Of a stretch of 64,000 nucleotides of DNA, positions 43,673-52,121 are shown in pieces; within the stretch, counting starts at the first letter, position 1, and the number at the start of each line of letters is the position of its first letter. The translations under genes were made by a program, and so were the position numbers. Origin of the DNA: CBFHND01 sp965657085 (GTDB lineage Bacteria > Pseudomonadota > Alphaproteobacteria > Rhodobacterales > Rhodobacteraceae); the NCBI GenBank assembly GCA_965657085.1, contig CBFHND010000005.1:62001-126000 (forward strand), written 5' to 3'. The notes under the pieces were generated by a model that was given only the letters and a program-made list of their open reading frames with translations, was not told the DNA's origin and did not search any database.

Positions 43673-44377
43673 ATGCAAAACTTGAAGATGGTCGGTGCTG
43701 CTGGCCTGTTAATCTCAACGTTCTCCGTCGCTCAAGCGGAACCTCTCATCTACGGCTTTCAAGCTGAGCAATTCGAATACCGCAGTGGCGATAACGACGA
43801 AAACGTATTCGTCTGGGATTTCGATTTCGTTGTTGGAACGGATGAGCTGAAGTTCGTTTGGCGCAGCGAAGCTGAGATTGTTGAAGGGTCTGGTGACTTC
43901 GAAGGTTTGGAAAACCAGTTGCGGTTGCAGTTCCCGATTACAACTTTCTTTGATGGAGTTGTCGGTGTCCGGGCAAGTACACCCGATGGGTTGCCGGATC
44001 GGTACAATGCGGTGTTGGGCCTTAAGGGTCTTGCTCCTGGTTTCCTAGAGGTTGATGCTGACTTCTATTTGTCTGACCAATCGTTCTTTCGCTTTGAAGC
44101 GGAGTACGAGGGCCTTATTACCAATCGGCTTATTTTGACGCCTAGCATCGAAGTAACGGTGCCTCTGGAGGATGATCTGGCCTATGGTCAAGCGTCAGGT
44201 GGTGCAACAATCGAAGCGGGACTCCGGCTGAGCTATGATTTGGTTGATCGAGCCTTCTCACCTTACATAGGGGTTAACTATGAAAAGTCGTTTGGTGGGA
44301 CTGCAGACCTTATACGTGCCAGCGGAGAGGAAAATGGCGTTACTTCCATTGTTTTTGGGACACGTCTGATGTTCTAA
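43673..44377 (+). CDS. copB: outer-membrane copper-resistance protein CopB
   Basis: A 234-residue outer-membrane beta-barrel protein: signal (about 1-22), then alternating strands (YGFQAEQFEYRSGDNDENVFVWDFDFVVGTDELKFVWRSEAE) and the C-terminal GVNYEKSFGGTADL and SIVFGTRLMF ending in Phe, as barrels do. It matches the CopB/PcoB barrel and lacks the Met-rich N-terminal domain of Pseudomonas CopB. It is the last gene of the copper block, 26 bases after copA. Confidence 0.88.
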   Translation: MQNLKMVGAAGLLISTFSVAQAEPLIYGFQAEQFEYRSGDNDENVFVWDFDFVVGTDELKFVWRSEAEIVEGSGDFEGLENQLRLQFPITTFFDGVVGVRASTPDGLPDRYNAVLGLKGLAPGFLEVDADFYLSDQSFFRFEAEYEGLITNRLILTPSIEVTVPLEDDLAYGQASGGATIEAGLRLSYDLVDRAFSPYIGVNYEKSFGGTADLIRASGEENGVTSIVFGTRLMF

Positions 44378-44384
44378 GCTGATG

Positions 44385-44409
44385 CCGCCCCTTCTGAATG
44401 GAGGGGCGG
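44385..44409 (+). terminator. hairpin after copB
   Basis: A 7-base perfect stem, CCGCCCC (44385-44391) and GGGGCGG (44403-44409), with an 11-base loop, begins 8 bases after the copB stop. No T-run follows, so termination may be weak. Confidence 0.5.
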
Positions 44410-44552
44410 TGTCCTCAGTCGAAGAACAGGATAACCAGTAGACGCAACGTCACAAGGGAGTATGACGGTGTCATTAACTGTCAGACTTTACGCTGTGGCA
44501 TCGCCAGATCCTGACGGGATATTTGGCGCAAGGGGATACCCCCAAATGCAAA

Positions 44553-44576
44553 GGCCCCGGCGTTTCCACCGGGGCC
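44553..44576. terminator. terminator between copB and pnp
   Basis: A perfect 8-base GC stem, GGCCCCGG/CCGGGGCC, with an 8-base loop. T-rich sequence follows on the plus side (TTGTTTTTC) and a shorter T-run on the minus side. It lies 22 bases beyond the pnp stop, so it probably terminates pnp and could also stop plus-strand transcription. Confidence 0.8.
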
Positions 44577-44597
44577 TTGTTTTTCAAGAGGCGCAGA

Positions 44598-46733
44598 TTA
44601 CTCGTCTGCGGGCTCTTCTTTCTTGATCTCTTCGCCGGTCTCCTGATCGACAACTTTCATCGACAGGCGCACCTTGCCACGGTCGTCAAAGCCCAAAAGC
44701 TTGACCTTGACCTCTTGGCCTTCCTTCAGAACATCCGAAGGATGGTTCAGGCGACGGTTTTCGATCTGGCTGACGTGCACAAGGCCGTCGCGCTTGCCAA
44801 AGAAGTTCACGAAAGCACCAAAATCGACGATCTTGACGACTGTCCCGGTGTAAACCGCGCCCTCTTCAGGCTCTGCCACGATCGAATGGATCATGTCGTA
44901 GGCCTTCTTGATGGCTTCGCCGTTGGGCGATGCGATCTTGATGATGCCTTCGTCGTTGATGTCGACCTTTGCGCCCGACACTTCGACGATTTCGCGGATC
45001 ACCTTGCCGCCCGAACCGATCACTTCGCGGATTTTGTCCGTTGGGATCTGCATGGTCTCGATGCGCGGTGCATGGACCGAGAAATCGCCGGCACCGGTGA
45101 TGGCCTTGTTCATCTCGCCCAGGATGTGCATCCGGCCGTCCTTGGCTTGGGCCAGTGCTTTCTCCATGATCTCGGGCGTGATGCCTGCGATCTTGATGTC
45201 CATCTGCAACGAGGTGATGCCGTTTTCGGTACCGGCCACTTTGAAGTCCATATCGCCCAGGTGATCTTCGTCACCCAGAATGTCCGACAGGATGGCATAG
45301 CTGCCGTCTTCTTCCATGATCAGACCCATGGCCACACCGGCCACGGCGGTCTTCAGCGGCACGCCCGCGTCCATCATGGACAGCGACCCACCACAGACCG
45401 ACGCCATCGACGAAGAGCCGTTGGATTCGGTGATTTCCGACACCAGACGCACCGTGTACGGGAAGTCTGTCGCGGCGGGCAGTACGGCTTGCAATGCGCG
45501 CCATGCCAGTTTGCCGTGACCGATCTCGCGGCGGCCGGGAGGGCCCACGCGACCCGCTTCACCCACCGAATAGGGGGGGAAGTTGTAGTGCAGCAGGAAG
45601 TTGGATTTGAAGTTGCCGTGCAGCGCGTCGATGAACTGTTCATCATCGCCGGTGCCCAGCGTGGTCACAACGAGGCCTTGGGTTTCGCCACGTGTGAAAA
45701 GAGCGGAACCGTGGGTCCGGGGCAGGAGGCCCGTTTCACACACGATGTCACGGATTTCGTCGGTCTTGCGCCCGTCGATCCGCTTGCCTGTTTTCACAAC
45801 ATCGCCCCGCAGGATCGATGCTTCGAGACCTTTGAGAGCCGAACCAAGGTTTGGATCGTCTTGCTGCTCTTCGGTCAGCGCCTCGAGAATGGCGGTGCGT
45901 GCAGCCGCAACAGCGCTGGTGCGTTCCTGCTTGTCCACGATAGCAAACGCTTTGCGCATTTCTTTTTCGCCAGCTTTCTTGACGGCCTTCGACAGGTCCG
46001 AATAGTCGGCAGGTTGGAAATCGAACGGCTCTTTCGCTGCGTCTTCGGCCAGATCGATGATCAGGTCGACAACGGGCTGGATTTGTTCGTGTGCGAATTT
46101 CACGGCGCCCAGCATTTCTGCCTCGGACAGTTCGTAGGCTTCGGACTCGACCATCATGACCGCGTCTTTGGTGCCTGCCACAACCAGATCAAGACGTTGA
46201 TCAGGGTTGTTGCGCAGGTCCTGCATGTCGTCGACGGTTGGGTTCAGGATGTATTCTCCATCCTCGAAACCAACGCGGCAGCCTGCGATCGGACCCATGA
46301 AGGGCGCGCCCGAAATGGTCAGGGCCGCGGAGGCTGCGATCATGGCGACCATGTCGGGATCGTTGACCAGATCGTGGCTCAGCACGGTGCACATCACCAG
46401 CACTTCGTTCTTGAAACCGGGCACGAACAACGGGCGCAGGGGCCGGTCGATCAGACGTGCGGTCAGGGTTTCTTTTTCGGTGGGGCGGGCCTCACGCTTG
46501 AAGAAGCCACCGGGCACTTTACCGGCGGCGTAGTATTTCTCTTGATAGTGGACGGTCAGCGGAAAGAAATCCTGACCGGGTTTTTGCTTTTTCGCGAATG
46601 TCACGTTTGCCATGACCGAAGTTTCGCCGAGCGTGGCAATAACCGAGCCGTCTGCCTGACGGGCGACTTTGCCTGTTTCGAGTGTCAGCGTCTCTTCGCC
46701 CCACTCCATCGATTTCGTCGTTACATTAAACAT
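44598..46733 (-). CDS. pnp: polyribonucleotide nucleotidyltransferase
   Basis: PNPase degrades RNA 3' to 5' by phosphorolysis and works with RNase E and helicase. The 711-residue protein is full length: two RNase PH domains (first with RLIDRPLRPLF, second with TRGETQGLVVTTLGT and ESNGSSSMASVCGGSLSMMDAG), then a KH domain (IREVIGSGGKVIREIVE) and an S1 domain (YTGTVVKIVDFGAFVNFFG...GLVHVSQI). In most bacteria rpsO is directly upstream; here two unrelated genes intervene. Confidence 0.98.
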   Translation of the reverse strand: MFNVTTKSMEWGEETLTLETGKVARQADGSVIATLGETSVMANVTFAKKQKPGQDFFPLTVHYQEKYYAAGKVPGGFFKREARPTEKETLTARLIDRPLRPLFVPGFKNEVLVMCTVLSHDLVNDPDMVAMIAASAALTISGAPFMGPIAGCRVGFEDGEYILNPTVDDMQDLRNNPDQRLDLVVAGTKDAVMMVESEAYELSEAEMLGAVKFAHEQIQPVVDLIIDLAEDAAKEPFDFQPADYSDLSKAVKKAGEKEMRKAFAIVDKQERTSAVAAARTAILEALTEEQQDDPNLGSALKGLEASILRGDVVKTGKRIDGRKTDEIRDIVCETGLLPRTHGSALFTRGETQGLVVTTLGTGDDEQFIDALHGNFKSNFLLHYNFPPYSVGEAGRVGPPGRREIGHGKLAWRALQAVLPAATDFPYTVRLVSEITESNGSSSMASVCGGSLSMMDAGVPLKTAVAGVAMGLIMEEDGSYAILSDILGDEDHLGDMDFKVAGTENGITSLQMDIKIAGITPEIMEKALAQAKDGRMHILGEMNKAITGAGDFSVHAPRIETMQIPTDKIREVIGSGGKVIREIVEVSGAKVDINDEGIIKIASPNGEAIKKAYDMIHSIVAEPEEGAVYTGTVVKIVDFGAFVNFFGKRDGLVHVSQIENRRLNHPSDVLKEGQEVKVKLLGFDDRGKVRLSMKVVDQETGEEIKKEEPADE

Positions 46734-46894
46734 CTACGTTTCCTGTGTTGGCCCGGATGGGCCTTTGCATAGGGGGCGAATTCCCCCTGACCCCGGTATC
46801 TTCTTTGTCAGGCGCTGGGGTCCGGGCGCCGGAATTCAGATTGTGGGGCCATACATGGTTTTTACGGACAAGGAAAGCCGTGGCAGGAAGACAC

Positions 46895-46923
46895 AAAAAG
46901 GGCGACGCAAGCGCCGCCCTTTT
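46895..46923 (-). terminator. terminator after the AgcS gene
   Basis: On the minus strand a stem of nine pairs including one G-T (GGGCGGCGC/GCGTCGCCC at 46919-46900, loop TT) is followed by TTTTT. It begins 21 bases after the symporter stop. Confidence 0.8.
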
Positions 46924-46940
46924 ACAGATCACACGTTGGA

Positions 46941-48494
46941 TCAGTGCGTGAATTTGCGGATCTCTCCCGATTTCAGGCGACCGGCATACGAGGCCAACTC
47001 GGCACGCACCAACTTCATCAGGAAGTAGAGCGCAAAGATGTTGACCACGGCCATGGCAAAGATTGCAGCATCCGAGAAGTCGATGACCGGACCCAGCGAG
47101 GCCGCCGCGCCAATCACAACAAAGATGCAGAAGATCACCTTGAAGATCAGTTCGGTCATCTTGCCTTCGCCAAACAGGTAGGTCCACGCCTTGAGCCCGT
47201 AGTAGGACCACGAGATCATCGTGGAGAAGGCAAAGAGCACCACGGCAACCGCCAGCACGTAGGGGAACCAGCTGATGCCGGAGGCAAAGGCTGCGGATGT
47301 CAGGGCGACACCGCTCACACCGTCGACAGTGGCGATGGCAGAACCTGCTTCGTTCAACACGTAGTTGCCGGTTGCCGGATCAATGATCAGTGTCTGCGAG
47401 ATGATGATGACCAAAGCCGTCATTGTGCAGATCACCACGGTATCGATCAGTGGCTCGAGCAAGGACACAAACCCTTCGGTGATTGGCTCACTTGTGCGCA
47501 CGGCCGAGTGTGCAATCGCTGCAGAACCAACGCCCGCCTCGTTCGAGAAGGCCGCGCGTTTGAACCCCTGGATCAGCGCGCCGACCATGCCGCCTGCAAC
47601 ACCCAGACCAGTAAAGGCACCGGTAAAAATCTGGCCAAAGGCCCAGCCGATAAGATCATAGTTCACGATCAGGATGATCAAGGAGGCACCGACATACAAG
47701 ATGCCCATGAACGGAACCACCTTTTCAGTGACCCGCGCGATGGATTTCACCCCTCCGACGATGACGGCGAAAACCACCAAAGCGAACGCTACGCCAGTGA
47801 TCCAGCCGGGGTAGTCGCCCACGATACCGGAAATCTGCGCATGTGCCTGATTGGCCTGGAACATGTTGCCACCGCCAAGCGCGCCCAGAATACAAAAGAC
47901 CGAAAACAGCACGGCAAGGATTTTTCCGCCGGGCAATCCCAGTTCAGTAAAGCCTTTCGAGATATAGTACATCGGACCACCCGAAACGGTGCCATCGGGG
48001 TATTCGTTTCGGTATTTCACGCCCAGCGTACATTCGGTGAATTTTGACGCCATGCCCAGAAGCCCGGCAAGGATCATCCAGAACGTGGCACCGGGCCCAC
48101 CGATGCCAACGGCAACGGCAACACCGGCAATGTTGCCCAATCCGACCGTGCCGGACAAAGCGGTGGCCAGCGCCTGGAAGTGACTGACTTCACCGGCATC
48201 GTCGGGGTCTGAATAGTCGCCTTTGACCAGCGCGATGGCGTGGCTGAAGAACTTGAACTGAACGAACCCGAAGTAGAGCGTGAAAATGGTAGCGGCAACA
48301 ACAAGCCACATAACGATCCAAGGGAAGCTGGTGCCTGGGAACGGCGCAAAGATCAGGCTGACGAAAGGCCCTGTGAAGTTGGCGAAGGCTTCGTTTACCC
48401 GTTCATCCAGCGTGCTGGCCTCTTGTGCAAAGGCGGGCGCCGTGCTGGCGATCAGGGCTGCCGTGGGCAGCGTAAGTCGTTGAAGAATTGTCAT
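46941..48494 (-). CDS. sodium:alanine/glycine symporter (AGCS family)
   Basis: A 517-residue inner-membrane symporter with an N-terminal signal-like helix and about eleven further helices. AGCS landmarks are ATALSGTVGLGNIAGVAVAVGIGGPGATFWM, GGGNMFQANQAH and RAAFSNEAGVGSAAIAHSA, the last a near-invariant signature. It imports alanine or glycine with Na+, as expected in a marine bacterium. It starts 12 bases after the universal stress protein gene, so the two are one transcript inserted between rpsO and pnp. Confidence 0.94.
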   Translation of the reverse strand: MTILQRLTLPTAALIASTAPAFAQEASTLDERVNEAFANFTGPFVSLIFAPFPGTSFPWIVMWLVVAATIFTLYFGFVQFKFFSHAIALVKGDYSDPDDAGEVSHFQALATALSGTVGLGNIAGVAVAVGIGGPGATFWMILAGLLGMASKFTECTLGVKYRNEYPDGTVSGGPMYYISKGFTELGLPGGKILAVLFSVFCILGALGGGNMFQANQAHAQISGIVGDYPGWITGVAFALVVFAVIVGGVKSIARVTEKVVPFMGILYVGASLIILIVNYDLIGWAFGQIFTGAFTGLGVAGGMVGALIQGFKRAAFSNEAGVGSAAIAHSAVRTSEPITEGFVSLLEPLIDTVVICTMTALVIIISQTLIIDPATGNYVLNEAGSAIATVDGVSGVALTSAAFASGISWFPYVLAVAVVLFAFSTMISWSYYGLKAWTYLFGEGKMTELIFKVIFCIFVVIGAAASLGPVIDFSDAAIFAMAVVNIFALYFLMKLVRAELASYAGRLKSGEIRKFTH

Positions 48495-48506
48495 TGATAT
48501 GTCTCC

Positions 48507-48944
48507 TTAACCAACGACCGTGACGGGCACGGAGGCTTCCATCACAAGATTGGCGGTGGAACTGCCGAAGATGCGTTTGCTCAGACCACTTTCCGTGGAA
48601 CGGCCCACGATGATCTGACTTGCAGCTTCCGATTTCGCCGTTGCGTCCAGCGTGTCCGCCACGTTTCCGTGTTTGACCATCCCGGTGGCTTCGATCCCGG
48701 CTTCGGCCAGCTTGGCCAATGCCGGTGTCACGACCCTGTCGCGTGCTTTCGAAATCTCTTCCTCGCGTCGCTTGTGCCGTTCCGCGTTTTCTTCCGGTGT
48801 TTGAAAGGAGTAGGGGGACCATTCAATTACGTAAACGACCAGCAGTTCGGCATCACCGATCAACTTGGCCATGTCTTCGGCATAGGTCAGCGCACGGTCG
48901 CCCGAGCTATGACCATCAAGCCCAATGAGCAATTTCGTCGTCAT
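48507..48944 (-). CDS. universal stress protein
   Basis: A 145-residue UspA-fold protein with KLLIGLDGHSSGDRALTYAEDMA at the N-terminus and the nucleotide-binding end IIVGRSTESGLSKRIFGSSTANLVMEASVPVTVV (G-x2-G-x9-G-S/T type), so it probably binds ATP. The ATG at 48944 has AGAAGGA upstream; the open frame extends 12 codons further without reason. It is cotranscribed with the alanine symporter. Confidence 0.9.
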   Translation of the reverse strand: MTTKLLIGLDGHSSGDRALTYAEDMAKLIGDAELLVVYVIEWSPYSFQTPEENAERHKRREEEISKARDRVVTPALAKLAEAGIEATGMVKHGNVADTLDATAKSEAASQIIVGRSTESGLSKRIFGSSTANLVMEASVPVTVVG

Positions 48945-49224
48945 CACAAGTTCCTTCTGTTGTTGCTTCCCGCGCGGCATTGAGCGTCAGAAGGGACCGC
49001 CCGATGGTCTGGCCGACAATCTACGCGGGATATGTTATTGTTGTTGGGTCCCTCGCCAGCACACTAGCGCGGGTTGAAAGGCGGATGCGCCTCATTTTTG
49101 GCAATTTTCGGTCGAATGGCCTGAAAAATGTGGAAAAAGGCGGGCAGAACTTGAAAATTCATCGGCTCTGGCGGTGAACTTCATTTTTGCGCTCTATCGC
49201 CAAGGTCAAGCATCAAGCAGACAT

Positions 49225-49253
49225 GAAAAAAGCCGCACCCATGAGGGAGCGGC
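49225..49253 (-). terminator. terminator after rpsO
   Basis: Minus-strand stem GCCGCTCCC/GGGTGCGGC (49253-49232, one mismatch, 4-base loop) followed by TTTTTT. It lies 38 bases beyond the rpsO stop. Confidence 0.8.
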
Positions 49254-49291
49254 CTATTCTCGAAATGGTTCGGCGCAAATGCGCCGACGGC

Positions 49292-49561
49292 TCAGCGGCG
49301 AATGCCGAGGCGTTTGATCAGGTCCTGATAGCGCGCTTCGTCCTTGGCTTTGGTGTAATCCAGAAGCTTGCGGCGCTGGGCCACCATCTTGAGCAGACCG
49401 CGACGACCGTGGTTGTCTTTCTTGTGGGTCTTGAAGTGCTCGGTCAGGGTGGTGATACGGCTGGTGAGGATGGCAACCTGTACTTCGGGCGAACCGGTGT
49501 CGCCTTCCTTGGTTGCGAATTCTTTCATCAGGCGTGCTTTTTCTTCAGCTGTAATCGACAT
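49292..49561 (-). CDS. rpsO: 30S ribosomal protein S15
   Basis: An 89-residue protein that binds the central domain of 16S rRNA. Classical S15 sequence: SITAEEKARLMKEFATKEGDTGSPEVQVAILTSRI, LTEHFKTHKKDNHGRRGLLKMVAQRRKLLDY and the end YQDLIKRLGIRR. The ATG at 49561 follows AAAGGAGACCCCG; the longer open frame to 49693 is not part of the family. It normally pairs with pnp, which is 2.5 kb away here. Confidence 0.98.
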   Translation of the reverse strand: MSITAEEKARLMKEFATKEGDTGSPEVQVAILTSRITTLTEHFKTHKKDNHGRRGLLKMVAQRRKLLDYTKAKDEARYQDLIKRLGIRR

Positions 49562-49728
49562 CGGGGTCTCCTTTTCAAAAGGTTGGTGTGATGGCGCAAG
49601 CCGGGATGTCGTCCAGCAGGGCCCATGGAGGGGTCTTTGGCCTGAAACAGACCGAAGATGCGCGCGTATAGGAGGATTCTTTGGCGAAGGCAAAGGATTT
49701 ATGCGGCCAAGCCTTCTGGAACAAGCGG

Positions 49729-50745
49729 TCAGAGGTTGGCAATGCCGCTGCTCAAGGCCGCACTGTTCGGGATCAGCGAAATGTCACCCACGGTTAGATC
49801 GCTGCCACCGCTGACGTTTGCGACAATGACCCCGTCCATCAGGACGCGCATCACGTTGGCGTCCGCAGGGTCGAGCGACAAGCCAATGCTTGGCGGGTCA
49901 CCTGCCGCATCGTCCCAGACCAGAACAAGGCTGTCATCGTCCTGATCGAAGTCCAGCACATCAATGGCGCGTCCCTCATCGATCCAATCGCCAGCCACAA
50001 TCGTGTCATTGCCTTCACCGGATGTGACAACATCGTCGCTTCCCGCAAGGATCATATCGTTGCCGCCACCGCCATTCAGAAAATCCTGCTCATCTTCATC
50101 GGTAACGCCTTCGACGTCCGGATCGTCCTCGATCCCGTCAATCAGATCGTCACCCCACCCGCCGAACAACGTATCGCTGCCAAGACCACCGGTCAGCGTG
50201 TCATCGTCCAGCCCGCCGTGCAGCGCATCATCGCCCGTCCCGCCGAACAGGCTGTCATCACCCGCGGACCCTTGCAGGCTGTCATTACCGTCCTCGCCGT
50301 GCAGCACATCGTTGTCGTTGTGGCCAAAAAGCGTGTCGTCATCCGCCCCGCCGAAAAGCGTATCTTCGCCGTCTTCGCCGTGCAGCATGTCTTGACCTGT
50401 ATCCCCTTGAATCAGGTCATTCCCGTCCATGCCGTGCAGTGTATCCGCGCCAATCCCACCCGACATGGTGTCGTCGCCATCATAGCCACCCATTTGGTCA
50501 TCCGCTTCGGTGCCATACATCTCTTCGCCGGTGTCGGAACCCGACAGGATCGATGCCTCATCGGTGAAAAGATCATCGTCAAGGGAATCCAGATCTTCGG
50601 CGTCGGAAATGAGGTCGGTCGTGATGCTTGTGGGTTCGCTTGCCGCTTCAAGCCCGTCGCCATCCTCGTCCTCATCCGCGTCGACTTCGACAAAGCTGAC
50701 CGCGCCAACGGCCATCAAACCCATCAAACCTGCCAACCAAAGCAT
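49729..50745 (-). CDS. RTX-type calcium-binding repeat protein
   Basis: A 338-residue, highly acidic protein. The N-terminus has a short hydrophobic segment (about 1-19) followed by VEVDADEDEDGDG; residues about 75-205 are about a dozen hemolysin-type nonapeptide repeats (GGxGxDxLx, e.g. LFGGTGDDALHGGLDDDTL), and about 215-338 form a C-terminal part like the GDD...LVWDDAAGDPPSI ends of Rhodobacterales RTX proteins. The repeats bind Ca2+. Whether it is secreted by a type I system or anchored by the N-terminal helix is not clear; no T1SS gene adjoins it. Confidence 0.85.
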   Translation of the reverse strand: MLWLAGLMGLMAVGAVSFVEVDADEDEDGDGLEAASEPTSITTDLISDAEDLDSLDDDLFTDEASILSGSDTGEEMYGTEADDQMGGYDGDDTMSGGIGADTLHGMDGNDLIQGDTGQDMLHGEDGEDTLFGGADDDTLFGHNDNDVLHGEDGNDSLQGSAGDDSLFGGTGDDALHGGLDDDTLTGGLGSDTLFGGWGDDLIDGIEDDPDVEGVTDEDEQDFLNGGGGNDMILAGSDDVVTSGEGNDTIVAGDWIDEGRAIDVLDFDQDDDSLVLVWDDAAGDPPSIGLSLDPADANVMRVLMDGVIVANVSGGSDLTVGDISLIPNSAALSSGIANL

Positions 50746-50840
50746 ATCTTATCCAAACGCTTGCCATACTGCCCCGCCATCATAGGCACAGAAATACGCC
50801 CATTTTTCAAAGCAATTCCAAGGCTATGGTTAACGGTGGG

Positions 50841-51350
50841 CTAAGGCGACCACGGTTCCGGTTGCTGCACGTAAGGCAGATAAAGCGGATGTTTTGGATG
50901 CCCTGCCTTGGACAATCCCAAATGGAAAAGGGGCCGCCCGGTCTGGGCCAAAAGTGCGGCCACCCGTGGGCCGCGCCCCATGTGCGCGCCATGGGTGCCC
51001 CAGGCGGCGATCACCTTGTCCGCCCATTCTGCGGCATCACAGATAGCGGCATCATTGGCGGGCCCGATCGGGTCCCGCGCCGCGCGCATCTTGCGCGGGT
51101 CCGTGTCACGCCATGCAAAGATGTTCGTCACGCAAAACGCGCCAAACCCCAGTGTCCGCGCGCGACGCTCACACCGCTCCACCGTGGGGTCATTTTGCAC
51201 TTCGGTTGCGGTCGACGGGTTCAGCATAACAAAGGTCACCTTGCCGCCCTGCGCATCCCAAACCCGCGTCAGGCTGTAACGATACCTTTCGCAATCCGAA
51301 TAGATCGCGGTCGATGGGGCATCGCCTTTGGTGTGTGTGCGCGTGATCAT
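50841..51350 (-). CDS. DUF1643 protein
   Basis: A 169-residue cytoplasmic protein matching DUF1643: YRYSLTRVWDAQGGKVTFVMLNPSTATEVQNDPTVERCERRARTLGFGAFCVTNIFAWRDTDP and the C-terminal VIAAWGTHG and LGLSKAGHPKHPLYL. The function of the family is unknown. I start at the ATG at 51350 (MITRTHTKG); the open frame runs 10 codons further. Confidence 0.85.
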   Translation of the reverse strand: MITRTHTKGDAPSTAIYSDCERYRYSLTRVWDAQGGKVTFVMLNPSTATEVQNDPTVERCERRARTLGFGAFCVTNIFAWRDTDPRKMRAARDPIGPANDAAICDAAEWADKVIAAWGTHGAHMGRGPRVAALLAQTGRPLFHLGLSKAGHPKHPLYLPYVQQPEPWSP

Positions 51351-51452
51351 GTCTGCGCTTATGGGGCGGCAAAGCGCCAAAGGTCAATCCGGGCCAAAGC
51401 AAAGCGGCCAGCGTTGGTTCAAACACTGGCCGCCGAAGGTGGTTGTGTTGGA

Positions 51453-51944
51453 TCAGGCAGGCACAGCTGCGCGGCGCGACAGGTTGAACACGGCGCCGCG
51501 TGCTTCGATCACCCAGGCCGCGATCACGGCGTAGACGATATGACCCCACAAGGCGACGTAAGTGATGCCGGTCCACCCAAGGAACGGTTTGTTGCCTGTC
51601 ACCAGATGCGCCATCACGTAAAGCGCGAAGACCCACAGGGCCACACCGTAAAGGATCGCCGTTACGGACCAGTGCAGATTGGGCAGCACACGGCGTTGAA
51701 GGGGGCGGGCGATGGCGAAATACCCGATGACATAAAAGATCAGCCCGGTCAGCGTGTGCAGCAGATAGGCCGCCCCTGCGGGGTTGCTGCCGAAGGTCGC
51801 CTTGAGCGTTGCACCTGCCAGACCGACAGGGGCCAGCTTAGGCTGTCCGAACAAGGGGCTCAACGCTTGGCCGAAGGTGTCGAAGGCGACTGTGCCAAGG
51901 GCGCCAGCGGCCAGAAGGGTGAATGCGGTTTCAGTGCGTGTCAT
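51453..51944 (-). CDS. hypothetical membrane protein, four helices
   Basis: A 163-residue protein with about four hydrophobic segments (7-24, 55-80, 92-115, 122-148) and no motif that I recognise. The first helix resembles a signal anchor (TAFTLLAAGALGTVAFDTFG). The ATG at 51944 starts the membrane sequence; the open frame upstream of it looks non-coding. It stands between DUF1643 and truB with gaps of about 100 and 180 bases. Confidence 0.65.
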   Translation of the reverse strand: MTRTETAFTLLAAGALGTVAFDTFGQALSPLFGQPKLAPVGLAGATLKATFGSNPAGAAYLLHTLTGLIFYVIGYFAIARPLQRRVLPNLHWSVTAILYGVALWVFALYVMAHLVTGNKPFLGWTGITYVALWGHIVYAVIAAWVIEARGAVFNLSRRAAVPA

Positions 51945-52121
51945 GGTATGTGTCCTGCGGTTGGGGTCATGTCTTGTGGTACAGACATCACCATTTTGCC
52001 CCGCGATTGCAGCCCACCTCACGCGGGCCTGACCATGCACGCGCGTTTTGAAACATTTGCTGAAACAAATGCCCCGATCCGGTGCCAAGCGCGTGAAGCG
52101 CGTTACCGGGTGTAACAGTCT

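Noticed and set aside
12026..44519. CTGACGGG occurs near both ends of the accessory block (12026 and 44512), suggesting attachment sites.
   Set aside because: Only eight bases match and one copy is part of the dxs hairpin; chance is enough.
44462..44631. An open frame with GGGAG before an ATG at 44462.
   Set aside because: It runs through the pnp terminator hairpin into the antisense of pnp, so it is not a likely gene.
44523..46772. A 749-codon open frame on the plus strand opposite pnp.
   Set aside because: It mirrors the pnp codons exactly; high GC with few stops in the opposite phase gives such frames, and the product has no domain.
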